Shown here piece after piece: positions 51,397 to 61,583 of a stretch of DNA of 64,000 nucleotides. The notes under the pieces were generated by a model. The model saw only the letters and a program-made list of their open reading frames with translations. It did not search any database and was not told where the DNA came from. A program made the translations under genes and the position numbers. Source of the stretch: Peribacillus asahii (GTDB lineage: Bacteria > Bacillota > Bacilli > Bacillales > DSM-1321); assembly GCF_004006295.1 (NCBI RefSeq), contig NZ_CP026095.1:661001-725000 (forward strand). Reading direction: 5' to 3'. How positions within the stretch are numbered: position 1 is the first letter of the stretch; each line of letters begins with the position of its first letter.

Positions 51397-54300
51397 TTAC
51401 TCGGTGGACACAGATGGGTCCGCTTGTTCTTTGACTGGTACAACTTGAATGAAGTGCTTCTTCGGTTCTTGGAGTAGTACCTCAAGGGAGGCAGCTTCCT
51501 CTCGTTGACCTTGTTCCTTTAATAAGGTCACATAATTGCCTAGTAGTTCCTCGATATCTTTCACGCCTTCGTCATTTAAAGGATCGATGGACACCTTTGC
51601 TCCTTTGGCAATTCGCCGTTTAAGAGTCTCTTTTGTTAAGCCAGCTTCTGGTTGATGACGTAAATAAATGACACCACCTGTCATACCGGCACAAATCCAT
51701 GGACCCGGATCTCCTAACACTAACCCCCGACCATTTGTCATATATTCAAAAGCAAAACCTTTAATATTGGCAGAGACTGCGATATTTCCTTGCTCATTAT
51801 CTGAGATTGGCTGTTTTAATTGACCGCCAATAATTATATCGGCACCAGATAGACGAATACCTGCGCGTGCATCAGCGTCACCTTGAGCGATGAGCAATCC
51901 ATGCTGTGCGCCATACCCGAAGCCTTTCCCAACAGAGCCGTTGTAGAAGTTGCCGTCTTTCCCTTGCGATTTGAAGATGAAAATATTTCCTCCAATTGCG
52001 GTCTTACCAATACCATCTTGTGCGCCGCCGTTCACTTTAATCGAGATTCCTTCACTATTATAAGCGCCTAAACCGTTTCCTGGAATCGATCCATCCTGAT
52101 AAGACAACTGAACAGGAGGAAGCTGTTTATAGGAGCCATCTAGTCGATTGCGAACACGGTGACAAGATACTCGACTTCCAAGCACACGCTGCTCAGATGT
52201 GATGGAGCTATACGAGCGAGATTGTTGTAAATCTTCCACTTGTGCATCTAAATATTCTGCTCCTACGGCTACCTGTACAGCACTTTCATTTAAGTAAGGA
52301 GCAGTTTCTATAGTAGAAAATGGTTCAATATCTAATGTTTTTAACAAGTATGTTAAATTTAATGAATCAAATCCTTTTACTTGTTCTAATAAATCCGAAC
52401 GACCGACAATATCTTGAAGGTTTTTCACGCCGAGAGAAGCAGTTAATGCCTTTAACTCTTTTCCGAAGGCGGTAAACATATTCGTTAAACCGAGAACGGC
52501 TAAATCGAATTTACGCGGCACAAAACGTCGTAAACCATGTTCCTTTGCTTGTGCTTCTGATTCAATCTGCGTCGCAATGCCAACATGACATGTATCCAAA
52601 TGGCAGCCGCGGCATGTTGTACAGCCTACGGCAATCATTGATAATGTACCGAAGCCGACACGATTGGCACCGAGCAGCATTACTTTTAAAATGTCAGCGG
52701 CACTTTTTAACCCGCCATCTGCCCAAATTTCCACCTGTTGACGAAGTCCTGCTTCAAGAAGAGCATTGTGAGCAGCTTTTACTCCAATTTCAACTGGAAG
52801 CCCTACATGTTCTAGTGCATGAATCCGGGCGGCTCCTGTACCGCCATCAAAACCAGAAAGTGTAATAATATCCGCTCCTGCTTTTGCAATGCCGACAGCA
52901 ATGGTGCCGATATTTGGAACGACCGGCACTTTAACCGCTACTTTTGCCTTATCATTAGCCGTTTTTAGCTCATGAATCATTTGCGCTAAATCTTCAATCG
53001 AATAGATGTCATGATTATTAGATGGTGAGATTAAGTCAGAGCCAATCGTTGCATTTCGTGCTTCCGCAATTTTGGCTGTTACTTTGGAGCCTGGAAGGTG
53101 GCCGCCCTCACCAGGCTTTGCACCTTGCCCAATCTTGATTTCTAATAGGTTAGAAGAGTTAAGGAGCTCTGCATTGACACCGAAACGGCCGGACGCGATT
53201 TGCTGTCCACGAGTTTTTGGATATTTACCAAGCATATCTTTAATTTCTCCGCCTTCTCCATTCATACTAATCATGTTCAGTCGATTGGCCGCTTCTGCAT
53301 AAGCGCGGAAAGCTGTTTCGTTTTGCGATCCAAATGACATGGAAGCAATAACGAATGGCAGATCATGATCCTTTATTGAAATGGTCACGTCTTCGGCAGA
53401 AAGCGATGTATTTGTTGTCTTAAAGGACGTTAAGTGTCTTATCGCTGTTGGATTGTTTTCTTCTTGTTCAGAAATTTTTTCCCGATAGGCATCGTACTCT
53501 CCGGTTGTGGCCATTTCACCGATTGATTTCCAAATTCGTGGGAACAGGTGAAAGGTTTTGCTGATACGTTCTTTTTCATTTTGATAATCTACTGCACGCT
53601 GAATGGCATCTGCTTTGAGTGCATCGAAATTATAGCCTAATTCATGGGAACCGAAAAAGTTGACAATCTTTAAATGTTGAACAATTTCCTCATGCAGGCC
53701 GATACTTGAGAACAAGCGTCCATATCCACGCAGCTCATGAATCCCAATGGTCGAAATGACTTTTTCTAGTCCTTTTGTTAAAGCCTGATATAGGTTAACA
53801 GAAGGTGTAGCTTCTTCCGTAGAGAGGGAGAAGAACATGTAATAAGGACTAATTAAATTGGCTCCAAGACCGTAAGCAAGAATAATGTCGTGCAGGGACC
53901 GAAGAGCAGCAGAACGTAACAAGATAGAGCAGTCGCGTCGTTTGCCTGTTTGGACTAACACTTGATCAACAGCTGATGTAATTAAGTGCGGGTCGAGCCA
54001 CAGTTTGCCGTCTTGATGAGTTTCTTGATCATCAAGAATAAGCAAGGTTTTGCCTGCATTAACAGCAGCTACTGCTTCATCTGTAATTCTAGTTAGTGCG
54101 TCCGGAATATTTTCTGTTTCAGTAAATGTCGTAGAAATAAAGGCCGTCTGCTTTTCTTTTTCATAATAATGAACGAGTTGATCGTAGCTAGGCTGTTGAA
54201 TAAAGCTTGAACAGTCATAGCCAAGCTGTCCTTCTATTAACAACGGCGTTAATAATTCCGTTACTTTTCCAGCTTGTTCAGCAGCGAACAGTGTTGGGCG

Positions 54301-55869
54301 TTTGCCGATAATGGTTCGTGTAGAAAAATGCTCTGTTTCCCGGTCACGGTCAATCGCTGGATTTGTCACGACGGCTACGCTTTCTTTAATGAAGTCTGCG
54401 ATATTGGTTCGCTGTGGATTAAGAGCTGCAAGCGGTGCGTCATGCCCTAATGAACGAATCGGCTCGACTCCTTTTTCAGCCATTTGTTCGACTAATTGAA
54501 TATGTTCTCTTTCCCAACCAAATGCTTTGTACTGGCCATTATGAATGGCTTCAGGCTGTGTTGTCGTCACCACTTTTTTGAAGGCTGGTGTTTGGAGACG
54601 CACGCTATCATTAGCTAAAGTAAATCGTTTTTTAAATCGTTCATAAATTTCTTCTTGAAAAGCTTTATAGTTATACAGTTTAATAGAATCCTTTTCCCAT
54701 TTTAAGCCGACTTTTTCTCCTGGACCAAGCGGTTTTGGGTCACCTGTGTACTCAGAAGAAGAGATGATGCCCGGTTCTGAAGAAAATAAATAGGATGATT
54801 CTATTTCAAGCTGCCAAAGAGGACGTAAGCCTAATGAATCAACAGAGAATACAGCTTCATCGCCGAAACGGGAAATGATGGCCGCAGGACCTTGGGCGAA
54901 ATGTCCCCAAGCTTCTCTTAAATACGTATATAGATTTTGAAGATGAGCAGGATATATTTTTATTTCATTAATAATAGGCGGGAAGACTAAATCTACAGCT
55001 TCGAATAATGAGAAGTTATGGCGATAAATAAACGTTTCGATCGTTCGGTTTAAATCTTGGGAATCACTTCCGTCCTTGGCGAGTGGGGTATTGATCATTC
55101 TTGCTTCATCACGCAGTTTAGCAATCGTATTAATTTCTCCGTTATGACCGAGCACACTAAAGGGCTGTACGCGGAAGAAGCTGGATAATGTATTAGTTGA
55201 AAAACGGTTATGACCTAATGTCATCGTTGAAGCTGTCACGGGATCTGCAAGATCTGGATAGTATTTAGGTAGAATATCACCGGCGCCCATCACTTTGTAT
55301 ACCGCATGATATTGGCTAAGAGAAGCGACGTGAATATGATGATTTTGTTCAATTGTGAGAATGAGTTCGAATAGTATGCTGGATAGTTCAGACTGTTGTT
55401 TCGTGTTTGCTGTACAGGCGAACTGCCAAAAGACAGGATTTTCTTGAATGGCAATCGGGCCTAATGCGTCTTGATTATAGGCTTGATCTGTTTCGAACAC
55501 TAATGATAGTCCATGCTGAAGGAGTTTTTCTTTAACTTCTGTTTTTAGTTTGTGAGTATTTTCTTTTGTGCTTAAAAATAAGTGGCCAACAATAAACTGG
55601 TTGCTGTCAACAAGGTTAGGATCTACATTTTTTGCGGCTAATTTCTTTTTCCAAAGAGCTCTTGGAATATCAATATGAATCCCGACACCGTCACCTTCTC
55701 CGTTAATAAATCCGGCGCGATGATTCATTTTTACTAGTGCATGAATACAAGCGAAAATATTTTCATTTGTGGGCACTCTTTTTTTTTCAATACAAGCAAC
55801 GATGCCACAAGCATCATGTTCTTCTTTATAAAACTCTTTAAAAGTAGCTGGGTTCCATTGTTGAGTCAT
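51397..55869 (-). CDS. Glutamate synthase, large subunit type (orphan)
   Basis: A 1490-residue GOGAT. Class-II glutaminase domain at about 21-420 with nucleophile Cys21 after a 20-residue propeptide (EEHDACGIVA). Central domain, then FMN domain (about 840-1190) with SGFDGGTGAARIHALEHVG. Cluster ligands in CTTCRGCHLDTCHVG ([3Fe-4S], Cys spacing C-x2-C-x2-C-x4-C). C-terminal GXGXG barrel (GGAQDGIGKTAIGG). It makes two Glu from Gln and 2-oxoglutarate. The small subunit GltD that supplies NADPH electrons is not encoded nearby, nor is GltC. It may use ferredoxin or a GltD from elsewhere. The start codon has no good binding site; the AGGAGGTGA in the leader lies about 45 bases upstream and is followed by a stop. 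Confidence 0.88.
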   Translation of the reverse strand: MTQQWNPATFKEFYKEEHDACGIVACIEKKRVPTNENIFACIHALVKMNHRAGFINGEGDGVGIHIDIPRALWKKKLAAKNVDPNLVDSNQFIVGHLFLSTKENTHKLKTEVKEKLLQHGLSLVFETDQAYNQDALGPIAIQENPVFWQFACTANTKQQSELSSILFELILTIEQNHHIHVASLSQYHAVYKVMGAGDILPKYYPDLADPVTASTMTLGHNRFSTNTLSSFFRVQPFSVLGHNGEINTIAKLRDEARMINTPLAKDGSDSQDLNRTIETFIYRHNFSLFEAVDLVFPPIINEIKIYPAHLQNLYTYLREAWGHFAQGPAAIISRFGDEAVFSVDSLGLRPLWQLEIESSYLFSSEPGIISSSEYTGDPKPLGPGEKVGLKWEKDSIKLYNYKAFQEEIYERFKKRFTLANDSVRLQTPAFKKVVTTTQPEAIHNGQYKAFGWEREHIQLVEQMAEKGVEPIRSLGHDAPLAALNPQRTNIADFIKESVAVVTNPAIDRDRETEHFSTRTIIGKRPTLFAAEQAGKVTELLTPLLIEGQLGYDCSSFIQQPSYDQLVHYYEKEKQTAFISTTFTETENIPDALTRITDEAVAAVNAGKTLLILDDQETHQDGKLWLDPHLITSAVDQVLVQTGKRRDCSILLRSAALRSLHDIILAYGLGANLISPYYMFFSLSTEEATPSVNLYQALTKGLEKVISTIGIHELRGYGRLFSSIGLHEEIVQHLKIVNFFGSHELGYNFDALKADAIQRAVDYQNEKERISKTFHLFPRIWKSIGEMATTGEYDAYREKISEQEENNPTAIRHLTSFKTTNTSLSAEDVTISIKDHDLPFVIASMSFGSQNETAFRAYAEAANRLNMISMNGEGGEIKDMLGKYPKTRGQQIASGRFGVNAELLNSSNLLEIKIGQGAKPGEGGHLPGSKVTAKIAEARNATIGSDLISPSNNHDIYSIEDLAQMIHELKTANDKAKVAVKVPVVPNIGTIAVGIAKAGADIITLSGFDGGTGAARIHALEHVGLPVEIGVKAAHNALLEAGLRQQVEIWADGGLKSAADILKVMLLGANRVGFGTLSMIAVGCTTCRGCHLDTCHVGIATQIESEAQAKEHGLRRFVPRKFDLAVLGLTNMFTAFGKELKALTASLGVKNLQDIVGRSDLLEQVKGFDSLNLTYLLKTLDIEPFSTIETAPYLNESAVQVAVGAEYLDAQVEDLQQSRSYSSITSEQRVLGSRVSCHRVRNRLDGSYKQLPPVQLSYQDGSIPGNGLGAYNSEGISIKVNGGAQDGIGKTAIGGNIFIFKSQGKDGNFYNGSVGKGFGYGAQHGLLIAQGDADARAGIRLSGADIIIGGQLKQPISDNEQGNIAVSANIKGFAFEYMTNGRGLVLGDPGPWICAGMTGGVIYLRHQPEAGLTKETLKRRIAKGAKVSIDPLNDEGVKDIEELLGNYVTLLKEQGQREEAASLEVLLQEPKKHFIQVVPVKEQADPSVSTE

Positions 55870-55904
55870 TTGTTCGGCTCGTAATAAGGATCCACCTTAT
55901 TAAC

Positions 55905-55925
55905 TGCCTTTCACCTCCTACAAAA
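55905..55925 (-). promoter_or_regulatory. Displaced strong ribosome-binding site upstream of glutamate synthase
   Basis: On the minus strand, AGGAGGTGAAAGG lies about 45 bases before the annotated ATG (55869). It could start a tiny GTG-AAA-GGC-AGT-TAA peptide; there is no in-frame start for the enzyme near it. The gap 55870-56188 otherwise contains the gsaB terminator, A/T-rich promoter sequence and no gene. Confidence 0.45.
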
Positions 55926-56137
55926 CTTGTAATAGTGCAAGAAAACTCATATGAAAAGTAAATAAAGTATTTAACTTTTTAATAAATGGAATGATAAGAT
56001 AAAGGATCAAAAAATGGAAATATAAGTTAATGATATCATCTAAATATTCAGAAATCAATCGCGTGTAAATGTATAGTAGATTGATTAAGGAAGTCTAATC
56101 TCTTTTTTAGAACGATTATAGAACAGCGGAGAAGAGC

Positions 56138-56187
56138 AAAAAAAACTCCTCGAAATCATGCATGCTGTTTTCGAGGAGTTTTTCTTC
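56138..56187 (-). terminator. Terminator of gsaB
   Basis: AAAACTCCTCGAAA / TTCGAGGAGTTTTT, 14-bp stem, T-run on the minus strand. Confidence 0.88.
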
Positions 56188-56188
56188 C

Positions 56189-57484
56189 TTACTTAGTCAT
56201 TAAATGTTTGAAAGCGTGCTCTACGGCTTTTAATGTATACGTAATATCTTCTTCTGTATGAGCGGTTGTTAAGAACCAAGCTTCGTATTTAGATGGAGCT
56301 AGATTGATTCCTTGTTGGAGCATCAATTTGAAAAATTTACCGAACATTTCTCCGTCTGTGTTTTCTGCTTGCTCGTAATTTTCAACTTTTTCCGTTGTGA
56401 AATAAATCGTTAAGGCGCCTTTAAGACGGTTAATCGTAATTGGAACATGATATTGCTCTGCTAATTGTAAAATACCATCCTCTAATATTTTTCCTAAACG
56501 ATCAAGCTCTTCATAAAGACCTTCTTCTTGTAAGACTTCTAAACAAGCGATGCCCGATAACATGGAAGCTGGATTTCCTGCCATTGTCCCAGCTTGATAA
56601 GCTGGGCCGAGTGGAGCAACTGTGTCCATAATTTCTTTTTTTCCACCGTATGCACCGATAGGCAGTCCGCCGCCAATAATTTTTCCAAGGGCTGTTAAAT
56701 CTGGTTGAACTCCTAGTAGATCTTGAGCGCCTCCGTACATAAAACGAAATGCGGTAATGACTTCATCAAAAATAACGACAGCACCAGCTTCATGTGATAA
56801 CTGAATCACTTCTTCAAGAAACCCTTTGTTAGGTTCCACAATTCCAAAGTTGCCGACAATCGGTTCAACGAGTACGCCAGCTACTTCAGGACCCCATTTT
56901 TGCAGAGCTGCTTTAAATGGTTCAATATCATTAAATGGGACGGTAATGACTTCTTGAGCACTGTTTTTTGTTACACCAGCAGAGTCCGGCGTACCGAGCG
57001 TGGAAGGACCGGACCCAGCTGCAACGAGTACAAGATCGAAATGTCCGTGATAGCAGCCAGCGAACTTGATAATTTTATCGCGGCCTGTATAAGCACGAGC
57101 AACACGAATGGTTGTCATAACGGCCTCTGTGCCCGAGTTTGTAAAACGAACTTTTTCTAGATTTGGCATGGCTTCTTTAAGCATTTTCGCAAATTTAATT
57201 TCATGTTTTGTTGGTGTTCCATACAAGACACCTGTTTCTGCTGCATGTGTAATGGCTTTTGTAATATGAGGATGAGCATGCCCTGTAATGATTGGACCGT
57301 AAGCTGCTAAATAATCGATGTATTTATTTCCGTCGACATCCCAAAAATAAGCGCCTTGTCCACGTTCCATGACTACAGGTGAACCGCCGCCGACTGCTTT
57401 ATATGAACGGGAAGGGCTGTTTACACCACCGACGATATGTTCGAGAGCCTCTTTATGTAAACGCTCAGAATTAGTGAATTTCAT
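56189..57484 (-). CDS. gsaB: Glutamate-1-semialdehyde 2,1-aminomutase (second type)
   Basis: A 431-residue class-III aminotransferase that makes 5-aminolevulinate for heme. [16 protein letters not shown] opening; [18 protein letters not shown] (about 95-112); the PLP lysine in [19 protein letters not shown] (about 262-280). B. subtilis has hemL and gsaB as paralogues; position between ygaE and bcp marks this as gsaB. Single-gene unit. AGGAGGC before the ATG. Confidence 0.93.
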   Translation of the reverse strand: MKFTNSERLHKEALEHIVGGVNSPSRSYKAVGGGSPVVMERGQGAYFWDVDGNKYIDYLAAYGPIITGHAHPHITKAITHAAETGVLYGTPTKHEIKFAKMLKEAMPNLEKVRFTNSGTEAVMTTIRVARAYTGRDKIIKFAGCYHGHFDLVLVAAGSGPSTLGTPDSAGVTKNSAQEVITVPFNDIEPFKAALQKWGPEVAGVLVEPIVGNFGIVEPNKGFLEEVIQLSHEAGAVVIFDEVITAFRFMYGGAQDLLGVQPDLTALGKIIGGGLPIGAYGGKKEIMDTVAPLGPAYQAGTMAGNPASMLSGIACLEVLQEEGLYEELDRLGKILEDGILQLAEQYHVPITINRLKGALTIYFTTEKVENYEQAENTDGEMFGKFFKLMLQQGINLAPSKYEAWFLTTAHTEEDITYTLKAVEHAFKHLMTK

Positions 57485-57587
57485 TATGAAAAGCCTCCTA
57501 AATAAACTTACAAATATTCATACACCATCATAGCACTTTTTGCTTTGAAAAACATGAAGGCTGGGATATTGTGTGCGACAATTTAAG

Positions 57588-57610
57588 CGTTTCTATTGTT
57601 TATAGAAACG
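57588..57610 (+). promoter_or_regulatory. 9-bp inverted repeat upstream of the ABC-2 exporter
   Basis: CGTTTCTAT-TGTTT-ATAGAAACG, perfect, in the divergent gap between gsaB and the exporter operon, about 50 bases before its start. No T-run, so more likely an operator than a terminator. Confidence 0.45.
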
Positions 57611-57661
57611 TCATTGGATAAACTAAGTGATTAGACAGGAATTTTATTGGAGGACTATGGA

Positions 57662-58669
57662 ATGAGTAATGCAATTGAAGTGAAGGGGTTGCGGAAAGAG
57701 TTTAAATCGTATTCAAGCCGCTCTGGGTTGAAGGGAGCTTTTCGTGACCTATTAACAAGAAATTATAAAATTGTGCCTGCGGTCAATGATATTTCATTTA
57801 CAGTGAAACAAGGAGAAATGGTTGCTTATATAGGAGAAAATGGAGCGGGCAAATCGACAACAATTAAAATGTTAACAGGTATCTTAACTCCGACCTCAGG
57901 AGAAATTGTAGTCAATGGTATGAATCCGCATCGGGAGCGTGAAAAATTCACTCGGACGATTGGGGTTGTGTTTGGACAACGCTCACAGCTTTGGTGGGAT
58001 ATTGCTGTACAAGAATCGTTTCGATTGTTGAAAAAAGTATATAAAGTATCAGATGAGCAATATAACGAACATATGAATCATGTAATTAAAACGCTCGATA
58101 TTGAGCCGTTGCTTGATAAACCGGTTCGGAAGCTTTCGCTTGGGCAACGTATGCGCTGTGAGTTAGCTGCTGCTTTAATTCATAACCCGCCCCTTTTATT
58201 TTTAGATGAGCCTACGATTGGTTTAGATGTACTTGTTAAATTAAAAATCCGTGAATTTTTAAAAGAGATTAATGAAAAATACAATACGACCATCTTATTA
58301 ACGACTCATGATCTAGGAGATATTGAGGCGCTTTGTGAACGAGTTGTCATGCTTGATAGCGGAGAAATTATTTATGACGGGGAATTGCAAAGCTTAAAAG
58401 AGAACTGGGGAGAAGATAAGGAAGTCCATTTTCAGTTTGTAAAGCCTGTCCAACAAGCAGAGTTGGAAGCATTGCCTTTATCATTTCCGGTTATATGGGA
58501 GTATGATGAAAAAAATCATACGTATTTAGCTGTTATTAAAGATGAGGGCGATCACATTTCACAGCTCATTTCGACCGTCGTTACTTCTTTTCCTATTAAG
58601 GATGTTAAAATTCATGAAACATCTATTGAGGAAATTGTGCGAAATATATATGAAACAGGCACTGTCTGA
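57662..58669 (+). CDS. ABC transporter ATPase (ABC-2 exporter)
   Basis: A 335-residue ATPase: Walker [15 protein letters not shown], signature LSLGQRMR, Walker [13 protein letters not shown], switch LTTHD. The variant signature and [10 protein letters not shown] are typical of the group associated with PF06182-type permeases (daunorubicin-like or magnesium/teichoic-like exporters). The C-terminal regulatory extension is about 70 residues. Start ATG 57662 after GGAGGAC; 57647 is inside the site. Operon with two permeases. Confidence 0.88.
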   Translation: MSNAIEVKGLRKEFKSYSSRSGLKGAFRDLLTRNYKIVPAVNDISFTVKQGEMVAYIGENGAGKSTTIKMLTGILTPTSGEIVVNGMNPHREREKFTRTIGVVFGQRSQLWWDIAVQESFRLLKKVYKVSDEQYNEHMNHVIKTLDIEPLLDKPVRKLSLGQRMRCELAAALIHNPPLLFLDEPTIGLDVLVKLKIREFLKEINEKYNTTILLTTHDLGDIEALCERVVMLDSGEIIYDGELQSLKENWGEDKEVHFQFVKPVQQAELEALPLSFPVIWEYDEKNHTYLAVIKDEGDHISQLISTVVTSFPIKDVKIHETSIEEIVRNIYETGTV

Positions 58670-58710
58670 CCTTTGCTAAAGTGAACAGAACAGATGAAAG
58701 GGGAGAGAGT

Positions 58711-59502
58711 GTGAGTAAATACATCGAGATGATTCGGATGCGCTTCTTAATGATGTTGGCGTACCGATTGAATTACTACACAGGAATAGTAATTTATACG
58801 ATTAATATTGGGGCGTATTATTTTTTATGGAGTGCCATTTATGGAGATAAAGGATCCATTGAGGGATTAACGATTGAGCAGATGACTTCATATGTTGCGA
58901 TTGCTTGGATGGCGCGAGCGTTTTATTTTAATAATATTGACCGAGAAATTGCCATGGAGATAAAGGATGGAAAGGTCGCCATTGAGCTGCTTCGACCGTA
59001 TCATTATTTAGGAATGAAGACGATGGCTGGATTAGGAGAGGGAATTTTTCGCTTTTTCTTTTTTTCGATACCAGGAATGATTCTCGTCACGCTTCTTTTC
59101 CAAGTACATATTCCGTATAATGGAGCAACTTGGGGGTACTTCGCCATTTCGCTGCTATTTAGCTTTATTATTAATACTCAAATTAATTTATTAACAGGAA
59201 TTATGGCCTTTTTCTTCTATAACAATACCGGTTTAATTCGCGCTAAAAGAGTAATAGTGGATTTATTCTCCGGATTACTTTTACCGATTAGCTTTTTCCC
59301 GTTGTGGGCGCAAGATGTAATGCGGTACTTACCATTTCAAGGGATTAGTTATATACCGAGTATGATTTTTACAAACGGCTTTAGTCATAGTGAGCTTTTG
59401 ATGGCGTTAGGTCAACAATGTATTTGGGTAATTATTCTGCTTATCCCGATTCAACTTTTATGGATAGTAGCTAAAAAACAGCTCATTATTCAAGGAGGTT
59501 GA
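58711..59502 (+). CDS. ABC-2 family permease (PF06182-like), first
   Basis: 263 residues with six membrane helices. Begins MIRMRFLMMLAYRLNYYTG and contains WMARAFYFNNIDREIAMEIKDGKVAIELLRPYHY (early cytoplasmic loop, positions about 68-101), the hallmark of this family. Start GTG 58711 follows AAAGGGGAG; the 58681 GTG lies before it. Overlapping or near-touching order with its sister gene implies a heterodimeric permease. Confidence 0.85.
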   Translation: MSKYIEMIRMRFLMMLAYRLNYYTGIVIYTINIGAYYFLWSAIYGDKGSIEGLTIEQMTSYVAIAWMARAFYFNNIDREIAMEIKDGKVAIELLRPYHYLGMKTMAGLGEGIFRFFFFSIPGMILVTLLFQVHIPYNGATWGYFAISLLFSFIINTQINLLTGIMAFFFYNNTGLIRAKRVIVDLFSGLLLPISFFPLWAQDVMRYLPFQGISYIPSMIFTNGFSHSELLMALGQQCIWVIILLIPIQLLWIVAKKQLIIQGG

Positions 59503-59506
59503 GAAA

Positions 59507-60292
59507 ATGTTTTATATAGGAATCTTTTTTCAATATGTTAGTCAATATATGAAGACGAGACTGGAATACCGCTCAGATTTCATTGTGGAAATTTTATCTG
59601 ATTTATTCAATCAGGCGGTGAATTTAGTGTTTATTCTCGTCGTTTTTGGCCACACGCAGTTTTTGAACGGATGGAATAGAGATGAAATTATTTTTATTTA
59701 CGGCTTTTTTCTTATTCCATATGCGTTATTTTCAGCCTTTTTTAATATATGGGATTTCAATGATCGATATATTGTAAAGGGAGAAATGGACCGTATTTTG
59801 ACGCGGCCGATTCATAGTTTATTTCAAGTTGTGATTGAGAGAATGGAGCTAGAATCGTTGTTTGGGTTAGTGACGGGCTTTATTATCATTTTTTATGCAG
59901 GGGCCAATTTAGGACTTGAGCTTACTTGGTATGATCCGATTTTATTTGTGCTATTTGCAATAGGCGGGGCACTTGCTTATGCATCCGTGTTTATCGTTAT
60001 CGCAAGTGTTGGCTTTTGGTCGGATTCTAAAACATCGATTATGCCGATGATGTATAATATCGGCAACTATGGTCGTTATCCAGTGGATATTTATAATAAA
60101 GTGATTCGTTTTATGCTTACGTGGGTACTGCCATTTGCTTTTGTGGGCGTATATCCTGCTTCATACTTCCTTGGTAAGGAAGAGTGGTATATTTTCTCAT
60201 TTTTAACACCGGTTGTCGGGCTTGTCTTTTTTACGGTGTCTGTGATGATTTGGAATCAAGGAATAAAAAAATATCGTGGAGCAGGAAATTAA
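59507..60292 (+). CDS. ABC-2 family permease (PF06182-like), second
   Basis: 261 residues, six membrane helices, sister of the preceding gene: YRSDFIVEILSDLFNQAVNLVF, WDFNDRYIVKGEMDRILTRPIH in the loop. Starts four bases after the stop of the first permease, with AAGGAGG in between. Together with the ATPase it forms a complete ABC-2 exporter of unknown substrate. Terminator at 60295. Confidence 0.85.
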   Translation: MFYIGIFFQYVSQYMKTRLEYRSDFIVEILSDLFNQAVNLVFILVVFGHTQFLNGWNRDEIIFIYGFFLIPYALFSAFFNIWDFNDRYIVKGEMDRILTRPIHSLFQVVIERMELESLFGLVTGFIIIFYAGANLGLELTWYDPILFVLFAIGGALAYASVFIVIASVGFWSDSKTSIMPMMYNIGNYGRYPVDIYNKVIRFMLTWVLPFAFVGVYPASYFLGKEEWYIFSFLTPVVGLVFFTVSVMIWNQGIKKYRGAGN

Positions 60293-60294
60293 GC

Positions 60295-60327
60295 AACTCC
60301 CTTCAACTGATGTTGGAGGGAGTTTTG
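60295..60327 (+). terminator. Terminator of the ABC-2 exporter operon
   Basis: AACTCCCTTCAAC / GTTGGAGGGAGTT, 13-bp stem, followed by TTG-rich tail. Confidence 0.85.
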
Positions 60328-60442
60328 ACGTTAGGATGAATAAAGGAGCCTTCAGGATGAAGTTCACTCCATAAAGGTCATATATCGCTAGGACAAAGAG
60401 TAAAGATAGGGTATGAGTTGCTTTTGAAATGAGGCGTTTTTT

Positions 60443-60862
60443 ATGATGTTTTATGTATTGGTCGTTGGCGTCGTTTTTTGTATGACGATGAGTATTCGAA
60501 CACTTTTTTTAGCGGATTCAGAACAAAAGCGATTTTCAGTGGAAAACTTACTATGGCTTGGTAATTTGTATACGACAATTTTAGTTGGTTTTGCACTCAT
60601 TTATTTATTATTTGAGCTGCAAAATTATGCAGTTATATTAGATTTGGGCAATCGATTAGATGGGAATTTTTCAGAGCAATTAAAAACAGCTTTTTACTTT
60701 AGTGCGATGACGATGTTTTCAGTTGGTTATGGAGATATTAGTCCCATTGGGGTAGGGCGGATTATTGCAACGATTCAAGCATTTATCGGATATACGTTGC
60801 CAGCTGCTTTTGTCATTCGGACGGTGATTGAGATGGAACATTTTGATAGAAAGGATAAATGA
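60443..60862 (+). CDS. Two-pore-helix potassium channel (Ion_trans_2)
   Basis: 139 residues: three to four hydrophobic segments with the K+ selectivity filter SVGYGD (about 91-96) preceded by the pore helix AFYFSAMTM. It lacks RCK/TrkA ligand-binding domains, so it is a minimal tetrameric K+ channel. Single gene between the exporter and bcp. GAGGCG before the ATG. Confidence 0.85.
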   Translation: MMFYVLVVGVVFCMTMSIRTLFLADSEQKRFSVENLLWLGNLYTTILVGFALIYLLFELQNYAVILDLGNRLDGNFSEQLKTAFYFSAMTMFSVGYGDISPIGVGRIIATIQAFIGYTLPAAFVIRTVIEMEHFDRKDK

Positions 60863-60926
60863 AAGTTGTCTTTCTTATCATATTTGAGTACGATTACGAT
60901 GAGAAAGAAAGATGGAGGTACATATC

Positions 60927-61397
60927 ATGACAGTTCATATTGGTGAGAAAGCCCCTGATTTTCGCGTCCGTGATCATCGTGGAGAAATGGTTTCGTTAGC
61001 AGATTTTAAAGGTAAGCATGTTGTGTTATATTTTTATCCGAAAGATATGACACCTGGCTGTACAACAGAAGCGTGTGATTTTCGCGACCAGCATGAGCAG
61101 TTTGAACAATTAAATGCCGTGATTATTGGAGTAAGTCCGGATCCGGTTGAAAGACATGTAAAATTTATCGAAAAACACGGTCTCCCATTTATTTTATTAG
61201 CAGATGACCAGCATGAGGTAGCAGAGCTTTATGAAGTATGGAAGCTAAAGAAAAACTTCGGTAAAGAATATATGGGAATTGAACGTTCAACCTTCTTAAT
61301 TGATAAAGAAGGGGTACTTGTGAAAGAATGGCGGAAAGTAAAAGTAAAAGGGCATGTAGAAGAAGCTCTTGAATATGTTCGAAGTTTAGGTGAATAG
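60927..61397 (+). CDS. bcp: Thioredoxin-dependent thiol peroxidase Bcp (YgaF)
   Basis: A 156-residue peroxiredoxin. Peroxidatic Cys in MTPGCTTEACDFRD (about 42-55), with a second Cys at plus five; Arg in GIERSTFLID. Reduces H2O2 and organic hydroperoxides using thioredoxin. It lies upstream of perR with one gene in between, as in B. subtilis (ygaF-perR). Start ATG 60927 after GGAGGT. Confidence 0.92.
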   Translation: MTVHIGEKAPDFRVRDHRGEMVSLADFKGKHVVLYFYPKDMTPGCTTEACDFRDQHEQFEQLNAVIIGVSPDPVERHVKFIEKHGLPFILLADDQHEVAELYEVWKLKKNFGKEYMGIERSTFLIDKEGVLVKEWRKVKVKGHVEEALEYVRSLGE

Positions 61398-61464
61398 TCG
61401 GAGAAGGTATGCCTATTTTCAGTTGGAAAGGCTTTTGTCCAATTCAAAACAAGCGTAGATGAAT

Positions 61465-61531
61465 ATGCTTGTAGTAAGGGAATACCTCCTCACAAACTAG
61501 TTGCGCGGGACTTAGGTTCCCGTGTTTTTTT
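61465..61531 (+). ncRNA. Candidate small RNA with C-rich single-strand region
   Basis: GTAGTAAGGGAATACCTCCT, CACAAACTAG, then the hairpin CGGGA...TCCCG (61506-61522) and T7. A short C-rich stretch (ACCTCCTC) complementary to Shine-Dalgarno sequences, followed by a terminator, is the layout of Bacillus sRNAs. The promoter is not evident; it could instead be only the bcp terminator. Confidence 0.3.
61504..61531 (+). terminator. Terminator downstream of bcp
   Basis: CGGGA / TCCCG hairpin with TTAGG-containing loop, followed by T7. Confidence 0.7.
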
Positions 61532-61583
61532 ATTGTATAAAAGACTATAAATGAATAAGAAGAGTGAAAGGAGAATGAGCAAG

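Noticed and set aside
52545..52865. Open frame on the plus strand opposite glutamate synthase
   Set aside because: Shadow frame inside a conserved enzyme; no promoter or binding site.
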